NCBI RefSeq assembly: GCF_007858185.1
Contig: NZ_VFES01000010.1
Span: 62,001 to 126,000, forward strand
Length of the DNA: 64,000 bases
Source of the DNA: Pseudomonas grimontii
GTDB lineage: Bacteria > Pseudomonadota > Gammaproteobacteria > Pseudomonadales > Pseudomonadaceae
Reading direction: 5' to 3'
The translations under genes and the position numbers were made by a program. The notes under the pieces are model-generated. The model searched no databases, was not told the origin of the DNA, and saw only the letters and a list, made by a program, of their open reading frames with translations. Shown here piece by piece: positions 50,494-58,822 of the stretch (positions within the stretch are counted from its first letter, which is position 1; the number at the start of each line of letters is the position of its first letter).

Positions 50494-52437
50494 ATGTTGA
50501 ACACTGTGCTTCCTATCCTTCTCTTTACGGCTGCTTCTCTTGCCGTTCTTGGCGCCCTGCGCCGGGTGAACATGTGGCGCCGTGGCCGTGCCTCCAAGGT
50601 CGACCTGCTCGGCGGCCTGCTGGCCATGCCCAAGCGCTACATGGTCGACCTGCACCATGTGGTCGCCCGCGACAAATACATCGCCAACACCCACGTCGCC
50701 ACCGCGCTGGGCTTTGTGCTGTCGGCGCTGCTGGCGGTCCTGGTGCATGGCTTTGGCCTGCATAACCGTATCCTCGGCTACGCCTTGCTGCTGGCGTCGG
50801 TGTTGATGTTTGTCGGCGCCACCTTCGTTTACCTGCGTCGGCGCAACCCGCCGTCGCGCCTGTCGAAAGGCCCGTGGATGCGCCTGCCGAAAAGCCTGAT
50901 GGCGTTCTCGGTGAGTTTCTTCCTGGTGACGCTGCCGGTGGCCGGGATCCTGCCCGCTGACTTTGGCGGCTGGCTGCTGGCCGCGCTGCTGAGTGTGGGT
51001 GTGCTATGGGGCGTGTCCGAAATGTTCTTCGGCATGACCTGGGGCGGCCCGATGAAGCACGCCTTCGCCGGTGCGCTGCACCTGGCCTGGCACCGTCGCG
51101 CCGAACGCTTTGGCGGTGGCCGTTCCACCGGTTTGAAACCGCTGGACCTGAGCGACAAAACCGCGCCCCTGGGCGTGGAAAAACCCAAGGATTTCACCTG
51201 GAACCAACTGCTCGGCTTTGACGCCTGCGTGCAGTGCGGCAAGTGCGAAGCGGCGTGCCCGGCCTTCGCCGCCGGCCAGCCGCTGAACCCGAAAAAGCTG
51301 ATCCAGGACATGGTGGTCGGCCTGGCCGGTGGCACCGATGCCAAGTTTGCCGGTAGCCCTTATCCGGGTAAACCGATTGGCGAGCACAGCGGCAACCCGC
51401 ACCAGCCGATCGTCAACGGCCTGGTGGACGCCGAGACCTTGTGGTCGTGCACCACCTGCCGCGCCTGCGTGGAAGAGTGCCCGATGATGATCGAGCACGT
51501 CGACGCCATCGTCGACATGCGCCGCTACCTCACCCTGGAAAAAGGCGCGACCCCGAACAAGGGCGCCGAAGTCCTGGAAAACCTGATCGCCACCGACAAC
51601 CCCGGCGGCTTTGCACCGGGCGGTCGCCTGAACTGGGCGGCCGATCTGAACCTGCCGCTGCTCAGTGACAAGGGCACCACCGACGTGTTGTTCTGGGTCG
51701 GCGATGGCGCCTTCGACATGCGCAACCAACGCACCTTGCGTGCGTTCGTCAAAGTGCTTAAAGCGGCCAAGGTCGACTTCGCCGTACTTGGCCTGGAAGA
51801 GCGCGACAGCGGCGACGTAGCGCGGCGCCTGGGCGATGAGGCGACCTTCCAACTGTTGGCTTCACGCAATATCCAGACGCTGGCCAAGTACAGCTTCAAG
51901 CGCATCGTCACCTGCGATCCGCACAGCTTCCATGTGTTGAAAAACGAGTACGGGGCCTTCAACGGCAACTACCGCGTACAGCACCACAGCACCTTCATGG
52001 CCGAGCTGATTGGCGAGGGCGCGCTGAACCTGGGCCAGCACAAAGGCAACAGCGTGACCTACCACGACCCGTGCTACCTGGGCCGCTACAACGGTGAGTA
52101 CGAGGCCCCGCGCCAAGTGCTGCGTGCCTTGGGCATTGAGGTCAAGGAGATGCAACGCTCGGGCTTCCGCTCACGCTGCTGCGGCGGCGGTGGCGGGGCG
52201 CCGATCACCGACATTCCCGGCAAGCAACGTATTCCCGACATGCGCATGGAAGACATCCGCGAAACCGGTGCCGAGCTGGTGGCGGTAGGTTGCCCGCAGT
52301 GCACGGCGATGCTCGAAGGTGTGGTTGAACCGCGCCCGTTGATCAAAGACATCGCCGAGCTGGTGGCCGATGCATTGCTCGAAGACGTCGCACCGGCCAA
52401 AGCTCCCAACAAGCGTGAACCTGCGGAGGTGCACTGA
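50494..52437 (+). CDS. dgcB: Dimethylglycine demethylation Fe-S protein DgcB
   Basis: A 647-residue membrane-anchored Fe-S protein. Three or four N-terminal helices (residues ~3-20, ~70-110, ~130-165) are followed by two [4Fe-4S] motifs (FDACVQCGKCEAACP and WSCTTCRACVEECP) and two CCG domains (VTYHDPCYLGRYN; RSRCCGGGGGAP; VGCPQCTAML). It would pass electrons from DgcA/ETF to the membrane. ATG 50494 (MLNTVLPILLF) is chosen by the signal-anchor helix; its stop overlaps the next ATG (TGATG). Confidence 0.93.
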   Translation: MLNTVLPILLFTAASLAVLGALRRVNMWRRGRASKVDLLGGLLAMPKRYMVDLHHVVARDKYIANTHVATALGFVLSALLAVLVHGFGLHNRILGYALLLASVLMFVGATFVYLRRRNPPSRLSKGPWMRLPKSLMAFSVSFFLVTLPVAGILPADFGGWLLAALLSVGVLWGVSEMFFGMTWGGPMKHAFAGALHLAWHRRAERFGGGRSTGLKPLDLSDKTAPLGVEKPKDFTWNQLLGFDACVQCGKCEAACPAFAAGQPLNPKKLIQDMVVGLAGGTDAKFAGSPYPGKPIGEHSGNPHQPIVNGLVDAETLWSCTTCRACVEECPMMIEHVDAIVDMRRYLTLEKGATPNKGAEVLENLIATDNPGGFAPGGRLNWAADLNLPLLSDKGTTDVLFWVGDGAFDMRNQRTLRAFVKVLKAAKVDFAVLGLEERDSGDVARRLGDEATFQLLASRNIQTLAKYSFKRIVTCDPHSFHVLKNEYGAFNGNYRVQHHSTFMAELIGEGALNLGQHKGNSVTYHDPCYLGRYNGEYEAPRQVLRALGIEVKEMQRSGFRSRCCGGGGGAPITDIPGKQRIPDMRMEDIRETGAELVAVGCPQCTAMLEGVVEPRPLIKDIAELVADALLEDVAPAKAPNKREPAEVH

Positions 52438-53657
52438 TGAGCGACATTATCCGCCGCGACCCACGGGCCGAATGGATCGCCCGTAACCGCCTGCACCCGT
52501 TGCATGCGGCGATGCAGCCAGTGCAACACAGTTGGATGGGGCCCAACGGCATCATCCGCAAGAACGTGCATGGCGTCGGTTTTATCGGCCCCAACGGCAT
52601 CAAGCGCATCGACCGCAGCGGTGCCCAACAGGGCGGTGCGGCCAAGCGTACGGCGGCGCTTGAAGTGCAGTTGCCGCTGCATCAGGTGCCGGCGCCTGCG
52701 TTCTACATCAACGTGGTGCCGGACATGGTCGGCGGCCGCTTGAGCAGCCACGACCGCGACCTGCTCGGCCTGGCGCGGCAACTCGCCGGCAGCGACGGCG
52801 CAGTGTTGGCGGTGGTGTTTGGCGAGCATAAGGAAAGCGCGTTTGCCACGGCTGGTGTCGATCGCCTGCTGGTGCTGGACGGCCATGAATTCGACGGTTA
52901 TTCACCGGAGCAACGCGTGCAGGGTTTGCGCGCTGTGGATAACCAGTTCAACCCGCGCCATTGGTTGCTGCCCGACAGCCGCAGTGGTGGCGGTGAGTTG
53001 GGTCGGCGTTTTGCCGCCAGCCTCAAGGAACGCCCGGCCACTCGCGTTTGGCAGATCAAGGGCGACGAGTGCATCGGCCGCGCCGGTGCGGGCCGGGAGG
53101 ACTTGGCACGGCCGCTGCCACGCCTGATTCTGGCCGCCGCCGAATGTGCCGATCCGGTCAGCGACACGCGCCATGAAGTATTGCCTGTGGAGTTATCCAC
53201 AAGCCTGGCGCGCAGCCTGCCGCGTATCGAGGATCTCGGTGCGGTGGCGGTGGACCCGGCGGCGATTCCCATGGCCGAGGCCGAGTTTATTTTCTCCGGC
53301 GGCAACGGCGTGAAGGACTGGGCGCTGTTCCACCAGACCGCCGCGGCATTGGGCGCCACCGAAGGCGCCTCGCGGGTAGCGGTGGACGACGGCTTCATGG
53401 CCCGTGATCGCCAGGTCGGCGCCAGCGGTACGTGGGTGACGGCGCGGGTGTATGTGGCCGTGGGGATTTCCGGGGCGATCCAGCACCTGCAAGGCATCGG
53501 TGCCTGCGACAAGGTGGTGGCGATCAACCTCGACCCGGGTTGCGACATGATCAAGCGTGCCGACCTGTCGGTGATCGGCGAAAGCGCCGCGATTCTGCAA
53601 GCCTTGATCGATGCGGTCGAGGCCTACCGCAACGGCGCCAAGCGCGATGCGGCTTGA
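52437..53657 (+). CDS. etfA: Electron transfer flavoprotein alpha-like subunit
   Basis: A 406-residue EtfA-like protein. The C-terminal FAD domain is clear: DLGAVAVDPAAIPMAEAEFIFSGGNGVKDW, GASRVAVDDGFMARDRQVGASGTWVTARVYVAVGISGAIQHLQGI and KVVAINLDPGCDMIKRADLSVIG. The N-terminal ~80 residues are an extra segment not found in housekeeping EtfA, as in the PA5400-type protein. It accepts electrons from dimethylglycine oxidation. Its start overlaps dgcB by one base and its end overlaps the region before the beta subunit. Confidence 0.92.
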   Translation: MSDIIRRDPRAEWIARNRLHPLHAAMQPVQHSWMGPNGIIRKNVHGVGFIGPNGIKRIDRSGAQQGGAAKRTAALEVQLPLHQVPAPAFYINVVPDMVGGRLSSHDRDLLGLARQLAGSDGAVLAVVFGEHKESAFATAGVDRLLVLDGHEFDGYSPEQRVQGLRAVDNQFNPRHWLLPDSRSGGGELGRRFAASLKERPATRVWQIKGDECIGRAGAGREDLARPLPRLILAAAECADPVSDTRHEVLPVELSTSLARSLPRIEDLGAVAVDPAAIPMAEAEFIFSGGNGVKDWALFHQTAAALGATEGASRVAVDDGFMARDRQVGASGTWVTARVYVAVGISGAIQHLQGIGACDKVVAINLDPGCDMIKRADLSVIGESAAILQALIDAVEAYRNGAKRDAA

Positions 53658-53667
53658 GGACATGACC

Positions 53668-54438
53668 ATGACCACGAATGTAATCAGCCTGGTGTCCATC
53701 GGCGCCCACCCCACCTCCGGTCGGCCACGCCGCGCCGAACAGGATGCGCGCGCGGTCGAGCTGGGCCTGCAAATGGCCGGGGATAAGTTGCAGGTGTTGC
53801 ACGCCGGCAATATCGCCGAACCGACCCTGCGCAGCTACCTGGGCATGGGGTTGCCGCAACTGCATGTGCTGGAGCAACCGGCCGGCGCGGATGCGTTGCC
53901 GGTGCTCAGTGACTACCTGCGCGAGGCCGGCGCCCAGGTGGTGCTCACCGGCAGCCAGGCCGAAACCGGTGAAGGTTCGGGCATGCTGCCGTTCCTGCTC
54001 GCAGAACAATTGGGCTGGCCGCTGATTGTCGGGTTGGCGGAGGTGGAGTCCATCGACGGCGGCGTTGCTCATGTGCTGCAAGCCTTGCCGCGTGGGCAGC
54101 GGCGGCGCTTGAAGGTGCGCTTGCCGTTTCTGGCCACGGTGGACAACGCCGCGCCCAAGCCTCGGCAGAGCGCCTACGGCCCGGCGCAGCGCGGTGAGTT
54201 GGCGGCCCATGAGGTCGAAATTGAAGCCGATGAGTTATTCACAGGCGCGGTGCTGCAACCGGCTAAGCCTCGTCCCAAGCGCCTCAAGGTGATCAAGGCC
54301 AAGAGCGGCGCCGACCGCATGAAGGCGGCCACGGCCAAGGCCAGTGGCGGCGGTGGGCAGGTGCTCAAGGGTGTAAGCGCCGAGGAAGGCGCCCAAGCCA
54401 TTCTCAAGTTGCTCATAGAAGAAGGCGTAGTGCGCTAA
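53668..54438 (+). CDS. etfB: Electron transfer flavoprotein beta-like subunit
   Basis: A 256-residue EtfB-like protein: ISLVSIGAHPTSGRPRRAEQDARAVELGLQMAGDKLQVLHAGN, LRSYLGMGLPQLHVLEQ, VVLTGSQAETGEGSGMLPFLLAEQLGWPLIVGLAEVESIDGG. The C-terminus has a long KAKSGADRMKAATAKASGGGG tail with conserved helix after it. It partners the alpha-like subunit. GAGGA at 53656 is 7 bases before ATG 53668, so that start is used rather than the ATG at 53662. Confidence 0.9.
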   Translation: MTTNVISLVSIGAHPTSGRPRRAEQDARAVELGLQMAGDKLQVLHAGNIAEPTLRSYLGMGLPQLHVLEQPAGADALPVLSDYLREAGAQVVLTGSQAETGEGSGMLPFLLAEQLGWPLIVGLAEVESIDGGVAHVLQALPRGQRRRLKVRLPFLATVDNAAPKPRQSAYGPAQRGELAAHEVEIEADELFTGAVLQPAKPRPKRLKVIKAKSGADRMKAATAKASGGGGQVLKGVSAEEGAQAILKLLIEEGVVR

Positions 54439-54460
54439 CCCACCAACACTGCAAAACCAA

Positions 54461-54550
54461 TGTGGGAGGGGGTTTGCCCCCGATAGCGGTGGATCAGTTA
54501 CAGCTACTGAGACTGACACACTGCAATCGGGAGCAAGCCCCCTCCCACAG
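54461..54550. repeat. REP inverted pair
   Basis: TGTGGGAGGGGGTTTGCCCCCGATAGCGGTGG and the inverted ATCGGGAGCAAGCCCCCTCCCACAG separate the convergent etfB and gspD genes. Confidence 0.9.
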
Positions 54551-54574
54551 TTTGATCTCCATCAGGATCTGAGG

Positions 54575-56494
54575 TTACGGGGCAGCCGGTGCCGGTTTGG
54601 GCACCAGGTCCGGCAGCGGTGGCGGCAGGGGTTGCCAGGTGGCATCCGGCTGTTGCATCGGCGGTGGCAGCGCCGGTGTAGGGTCGCCCCCAATCGGCTT
54701 GAGGATCATTTTTTCGGTGGTGTCGCGCAGGATCATGCCCTGGGTCGAACTGCGCGCTTCGGTGCCGCTGTGGAAGGTACTGATCTGGGCAATCGGCAGG
54801 TCCAGGTTGCGTTCGATCCTCGGCGTCAGCAGCAGGATGATCTCGGTTTTCTGCTGGGTGTTCTGGTTGGTGCCGAACAGCTTCTTGCCGATCCACGGGA
54901 TCTGGCTCAACCACGGCAAACCCGAGCCCTCGTCGACATCCGCCGTGCGGATCAGCCCCGAGACGATCTGGGTTTCATTGTTGCGCGCGGTCAGCAAGGT
55001 CTTGGTGGCCCGTGAGCCGAGTTCGAAAGTAGCCGGTACATGTTCCGAGCCGGGAATGCGCTTGGTGATATGGCTCATTTCCACGTTCAACTCCAGGTTC
55101 ACCTCATCGCTCAGGCTGATGTTGGGCTTGACGGTGATCTGCAGCCCCACGTCCTGGTAAGACACCGACGAGGTGGTGATCTGGTTGGCGGTGGTGGTGG
55201 TGACCACCGGGATCTTGTCGCCGATGTTCACCTGGGCCTCTTCACGGTTGCGCACCCGCACCCTGGGGTTGGCCAGGGTTACGGTGTTGCCGCTGCGTTG
55301 CAGCATATTGATACGTGCCGAGGTGCTACCCGAATCGAGCAGGATGTTGTCGCCATTGATCCCACGCAACGCGCTGAGCGGGATGCCCGCCATGCCGGCA
55401 GGTACGTTGGCGAGGTTGCCCACGGATAAGCCGATGCTCTCCGGGTACTGGATGCCCAGGTTCAACTCGTCGGTCAGGCTGACCTCCAGCACCTGGATGT
55501 CGATGGTCACTTCCGACTGCGCGATATCAATGGCTTCCACCAGTTTTTCCACGGCGCTCAGGGTGTCCAGGCCATCGCGCACAATCACTGCGTTGAGGCG
55601 TTCGTCCACCAACACCTCCTTGGGCTTGAGCACTTGCTTGATCTCGGCGGCGATGACCTTGGGGTCGCCATGGCTGAGGTAGAAGGTGCGTACGGCCAAC
55701 TCGCGGTATTCGCGTTCTTTGTCCGGGCGTCGGGGGTAAACCAGGATGGTGTTGGCGTTGAGGATTTTCTTGTCCAGCCCTTGGGTGGTCAGCAGCAGGT
55801 TCAGCGCGTCTTCGGCGGTGGTTCGACTTGCGGTCATGCTCGCGGAGGCACTGGGGTTGACGTCTTTGTCGATGACAAAATTGACCCCTGACAGGCGCGC
55901 AATGGTCTCGAAAATCGTGGTCAGGCTTTGCGCGCTGAATTCCAGGCTCAAGGGTTTGCGCATGGCCTCGGAGAGATCGGCGCTGAGGTAGTCGGCGCTC
56001 ACCAGTTCGCGGGTCAGGGCATTGCGAAAGTCCAGGGCCTCGCGGTAGTTGGGCTTTTGCGCGATGATCCGGCGCACCAGGTTGAGTGCTTCCACCGGGT
56101 TGGAGCGCTTCATTGCGTAGGCCTGTGCCAGTTGCGGGCGCAGCTGTTTCATCGCCTGGATGTTCTGGATTTCCTGGCGCGCCCCGAGATTGCTGGGGTC
56201 GTACTTGAGGATGGTTTCCAGGGCGCGAATGGCGCTGGCATCGTCGCCACGCATCAGCGCGGTGCTGGCCTCGCGGCTGTATTGGGCGACCAGCAATTCC
56301 AACTTGCTGAAGTTGGCGGTGCGCAATTGCACGTCGTCGGGGGCTTGTTTGGCTTCGGCTTGCAGCACTTCGACCGAGCGGATGATGTCGCCCTTCTGGC
56401 GCAACTCGTCGCTTTCCTCGATCGCCCGTTGGGTCTGGCAGGCGCTGAGCAAGGCCATGGCCAGGCTCAAGGGAATCCACGTACGTATCGCCAT
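54575..56494 (-). CDS. gspD: Type II secretion secretin GspD (lipoprotein)
   Basis: A 639-residue secretin. MAIRTWIPLSLAMALLSACQTQ is a lipoprotein signal (lipobox LSAC, Cys19), unusual for GspD, which normally needs a pilotin. An N-terminal helical repeat region (~30-170) precedes N-domains (LEFSAQSLTTIFETIARLSGVNFVIDKDVNP; VLVDERLNAVIVRDGLDTLSAVEKLVEAID) and the secretin core (DIQVLEVSLTDELNLGIQYP to EIILLLTPRI). It forms the outer-membrane pore. ATG 56494 is chosen by the signal; the longer frame is low-quality sequence. It is last in the operon. Confidence 0.88.
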   Translation of the reverse strand: MAIRTWIPLSLAMALLSACQTQRAIEESDELRQKGDIIRSVEVLQAEAKQAPDDVQLRTANFSKLELLVAQYSREASTALMRGDDASAIRALETILKYDPSNLGARQEIQNIQAMKQLRPQLAQAYAMKRSNPVEALNLVRRIIAQKPNYREALDFRNALTRELVSADYLSADLSEAMRKPLSLEFSAQSLTTIFETIARLSGVNFVIDKDVNPSASASMTASRTTAEDALNLLLTTQGLDKKILNANTILVYPRRPDKEREYRELAVRTFYLSHGDPKVIAAEIKQVLKPKEVLVDERLNAVIVRDGLDTLSAVEKLVEAIDIAQSEVTIDIQVLEVSLTDELNLGIQYPESIGLSVGNLANVPAGMAGIPLSALRGINGDNILLDSGSTSARINMLQRSGNTVTLANPRVRVRNREEAQVNIGDKIPVVTTTTANQITTSSVSYQDVGLQITVKPNISLSDEVNLELNVEMSHITKRIPGSEHVPATFELGSRATKTLLTARNNETQIVSGLIRTADVDEGSGLPWLSQIPWIGKKLFGTNQNTQQKTEIILLLTPRIERNLDLPIAQISTFHSGTEARSSTQGMILRDTTEKMILKPIGGDPTPALPPPMQQPDATWQPLPPPLPDLVPKPAPAAP

Positions 56495-56511
56495 GATCGT
56501 GTCCTGCCCGG

Positions 56512-57003
56512 TCAGTGAGTGTCCAGCCGCAAGATGCTGACATGCTTGAGCGGCATGTAGGTCAGCACCACGGTGGTATCGGTGAGTTTGTCGAGCCGGT
56601 AGTGCGCGTCGAGCATCTTGCCGGGCACGATGCGACCGGGTACCGCACAGCGGTTGCACAGCGTGTACTGGCTGCCATTGCCGCGCAGTACGACGATTTT
56701 CGCTTGGTTCTCGTAGCGCCACTGCGCGCTCACGGTGAAGGGCAGCGGGGGTGGCTTGGGCGCTGAGGTGTCGACCGGTATGGGCGGTGGTGCAGGTGTC
56801 CAGGTCTGGGCGGGGAACAGGTCGACGGCTTCAGCCACCGCCGCCGGGGGGGCGGCGACCGGTGCCGAGGGCGCTTGCACAGGCCGGGCGATCACTGGCA
56901 CCGGGGAGTGTGTGGGACTGTCCGCAGTGTCCTGCCAGAACAGCCAGCCGCAGCCGATCAAGGTCAGCAGCAACAGCACGCGCAGATACAGTGGCAACCT
57001 CAT
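56512..57003 (-). CDS. GspC/PilP-like periplasmic component
   Basis: A 163-residue protein with one N-terminal helix (PLYLRVLLLLTLIGCGWLF), a Pro/Ala-rich linker (~30-85), and a small C-terminal domain with two cysteines (YTLCNRCAVPGRIVPGKMLDAHYRLDKLTDTTVVLTYMPL) resembling the HR/PilP-type domain that contacts the secretin. Its ATG overlaps the previous stop (ATGA). The overlap and position before gspD fit an inner-to-outer membrane linker. The name is by position and architecture, not strong sequence match. Confidence 0.7.
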   Translation of the reverse strand: MRLPLYLRVLLLLTLIGCGWLFWQDTADSPTHSPVPVIARPVQAPSAPVAAPPAAVAEAVDLFPAQTWTPAPPPIPVDTSAPKPPPLPFTVSAQWRYENQAKIVVLRGNGSQYTLCNRCAVPGRIVPGKMLDAHYRLDKLTDTTVVLTYMPLKHVSILRLDTH

Positions 57004-57536
57004 TCCACCACCCCCAGCACACTCACCTTGAGGTTAATGTTCAACATGCCGCTGGTGATTTCCTTGCGCTCCAGGGTCAGGCGTTCGATGCGCACGGCTG
57101 GCTCATTGGCGACGTCGACCAGGGCATCGCGCAGCAAGATGTAGGGGCCGCTGAGGGGAATGTCCACGTCCAGGCGTTGCAGCCCGGTGTCGCCGGGGGC
57201 GGAGTAGGCGAGGGTGGTCTGTTCGATGATAAAACCGTGTTGAGTAAGGACGCCCAGCAGCTTTTCCAGGCGTGGAGCAAAGTCCTCTGCACTGGGCAGG
57301 CGCTCGACCACGGTCGGTTCGGTCACCTGCACATCCTCGGGTTGCTCGGCGATCCCGGCCTCCAGTTCCTGGCGCCGTTGACTGTCGGCAATGCCTGCCG
57401 GGTGAATCACTGTGACTTCGATCAGCAACGTTGTCGCCATCAGCCCCAATGCCAGCAGCCCCCAAAAGCCCAGGCGTTGCTGCCATTGCATCAGGTGCCA
57501 GCGCAGGCGCGGGAGATGGCGAGTCAGTACGTCCAT
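57000..57536 (-). CDS. PilO/GspM-like inner-membrane component
   Basis: A 178-residue protein with a single helix at ~23-45 (LGFWGLLALGLMATTLLIEVTVI), a short coiled region, and a ferredoxin-like periplasmic domain (LEKLLGVLTQHGFIIEQTTLAY; LDVDIPLSGPYILLRDALVDVANEPAVRIERLTLERKE) typical of PilO/GspM. It begins 6 bases after the PilN-like gene. It should pair with the PilN-like protein in the assembly platform. Confidence 0.75.
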   Translation of the reverse strand: MDVLTRHLPRLRWHLMQWQQRLGFWGLLALGLMATTLLIEVTVIHPAGIADSQRRQELEAGIAEQPEDVQVTEPTVVERLPSAEDFAPRLEKLLGVLTQHGFIIEQTTLAYSAPGDTGLQRLDVDIPLSGPYILLRDALVDVANEPAVRIERLTLERKEITSGMLNINLKVSVLGVVE

Positions 57537-57542
57537 GGGCGA

Positions 57543-58100
57543 CTACCCTGCGCCAACGGCGAGTTTGACCTGCACCGGGTGTTGCGGGTCATTGGTCTTG
57601 CGTGCGCTTTGCTGCAGGTTCACGTGCACCCCTGGCTGGGCCTCGAGCCGTTCGACAAATCGAAAGGCATCGCCCAGCACCTTGGCCTCCAGTTCCAGGT
57701 GAATCAGTTGGGCCTGGGTGTTGATCTCCACGCGCGTCAGCGCAACTTCCCCGGCCCAGGCCTGGGCCACGGCGTCCATCAGCGCGAAGGGGGTGTCCCG
57801 TTGTCGGGAAAAGGCTGCCAGTTGTTGTTTCTGCTGGGGTGACAAGCGAATCGCGGCCTGGATCAATTGCTCCTGGCGACGTGTCAGTTGGATGAAGCGT
57901 TGCTCCAGTACGTCGGTCTGATGTTGCTGATGCTCCATGCGCTGCCAGTGTTGCCAGGTGACGAAGGCAAGCCCTGCGGCGACCAGCCACAACGTGCTCA
58001 CCAGCGGCCGGGAGAGGGCGTCGGGATGCAGGAAGTCGACGCCGGGCGCATGCCGCTGTTGCCAGGCAGCGGCGAGGCGTGATTTCAGGCGAGCAATCAT
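57543..58100 (-). CDS. PilN/GspL-periplasmic-like component
   Basis: A 185-residue protein with a cytoplasmic N-terminus, one helix (~35-52, LVSTLWLVAAGLAFVTW) and a coiled coil (EHQQHQTDVLEQRFIQLTRRQEQLIQ) then a small periplasmic domain (LTRVEINTQAQLIHLELEAKVLGDAFRFVERLEAQPGVHVNL). This is the PilN / C-terminal GspL plan. ATG 58100 overlaps the previous stop (ATGA); the longer in-frame start at 58142 is less likely. Confidence 0.75.
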   Translation of the reverse strand: MIARLKSRLAAAWQQRHAPGVDFLHPDALSRPLVSTLWLVAAGLAFVTWQHWQRMEHQQHQTDVLEQRFIQLTRRQEQLIQAAIRLSPQQKQQLAAFSRQRDTPFALMDAVAQAWAGEVALTRVEINTQAQLIHLELEAKVLGDAFRFVERLEAQPGVHVNLQQSARKTNDPQHPVQVKLAVGAG

Positions 58101-58822
58101 GCCGGCGGTTCTCCCAACCAGGGATGCAGCGGCCCCAGCCAATGTTCAGTGGGGTGATTGGCGACGACCCAGGTGGCCGCCGCGTGCCGCTGCGCGAGCA
58201 GGTCGGCGGCGAACAGGTTGTCGCTCAAGTGGCTGTCGGGCGGGGTTTGCAGCACGCACACTTGATGAGCCACACCCTGCTGCCGGTAAAGGCAGCTAAG
58301 ACCGTGCCGCTCGGGCACCGCCAGCACGCAGTCGTCGCTCAATTGTTGCCAGTACCGTTGTGCCACGGCCGTCAGCAGTGGCGTGCATGTCACCAGCGGC
58401 AGGTGGCGCTGTTTGAATAGCTCTCGCAGGTCCTGCAGCAAGTCCCGTGACGTCGCTACCGCCAGGCGTTCATGTCCAAAGGCGCTGTTGGCGACTTGCA
58501 CGTGCCATTGTTCGGGGTCGATGCCCGCCTGTTGGCTGAAGGTCGCTTCGGCAAAACCTTGCCAGTCGGCCTGGCTGTACAAACCCGTTTGCCACGCCAA
58601 CATCAGGTAGTGCACATGGGGAAAGCCCAGCAGCACCGTGGCGCGGTCCAGAAACCCCACACGACCGCGCGGCGCCTGTTCCAGCAGTTCGGCACAGGCG
58701 CCCAATGGCTCGCCGGCCTGTTGCGCACGCCAGACGGTTGCGTCACGCCAGCGCGGTCGTGCGGCCCATTCGGCGCCCTCGCTGTGCAGCCACACCACAT
58801 GCTCAATAAAGGGAAATGACAC
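58097..58822 (-). CDS. PilM/GspL-cytoplasmic-like component
   Basis: A 241-residue protein with no membrane helix. It resembles only the overall plan of the actin-like cytoplasmic part of GspL or PilM: an early aromatic segment (FPFIEHVVWLHSEGAEW), PRGRVGFLDRATVLLGFPHV, and VCVLQTPPDSHLSDNLFAADLLAQ. Its place between GspE and the PilN-like gene supports the name. GTG 58822 is chosen: AAGGAG lies 6 bases upstream and it overlaps the gspE end by 20 bases. The earlier GTG at 58903 would overlap gspE by 101 bases. Confidence 0.6.
   Translation of the reverse strand: MSFPFIEHVVWLHSEGAEWAARPRWRDATVWRAQQAGEPLGACAELLEQAPRGRVGFLDRATVLLGFPHVHYLMLAWQTGLYSQADWQGFAEATFSQQAGIDPEQWHVQVANSAFGHERLAVATSRDLLQDLRELFKQRHLPLVTCTPLLTAVAQRYWQQLSDDCVLAVPERHGLSCLYRQQGVAHQVCVLQTPPDSHLSDNLFAADLLAQRHAAATWVVANHPTEHWLGPLHPWLGEPPA

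Noticed and set aside
29221..54550. Regular spaced repeats as a CRISPR array
   Set aside because: The repeats are dispersed inverted REP pairs between genes, not direct repeats with unique spacers.
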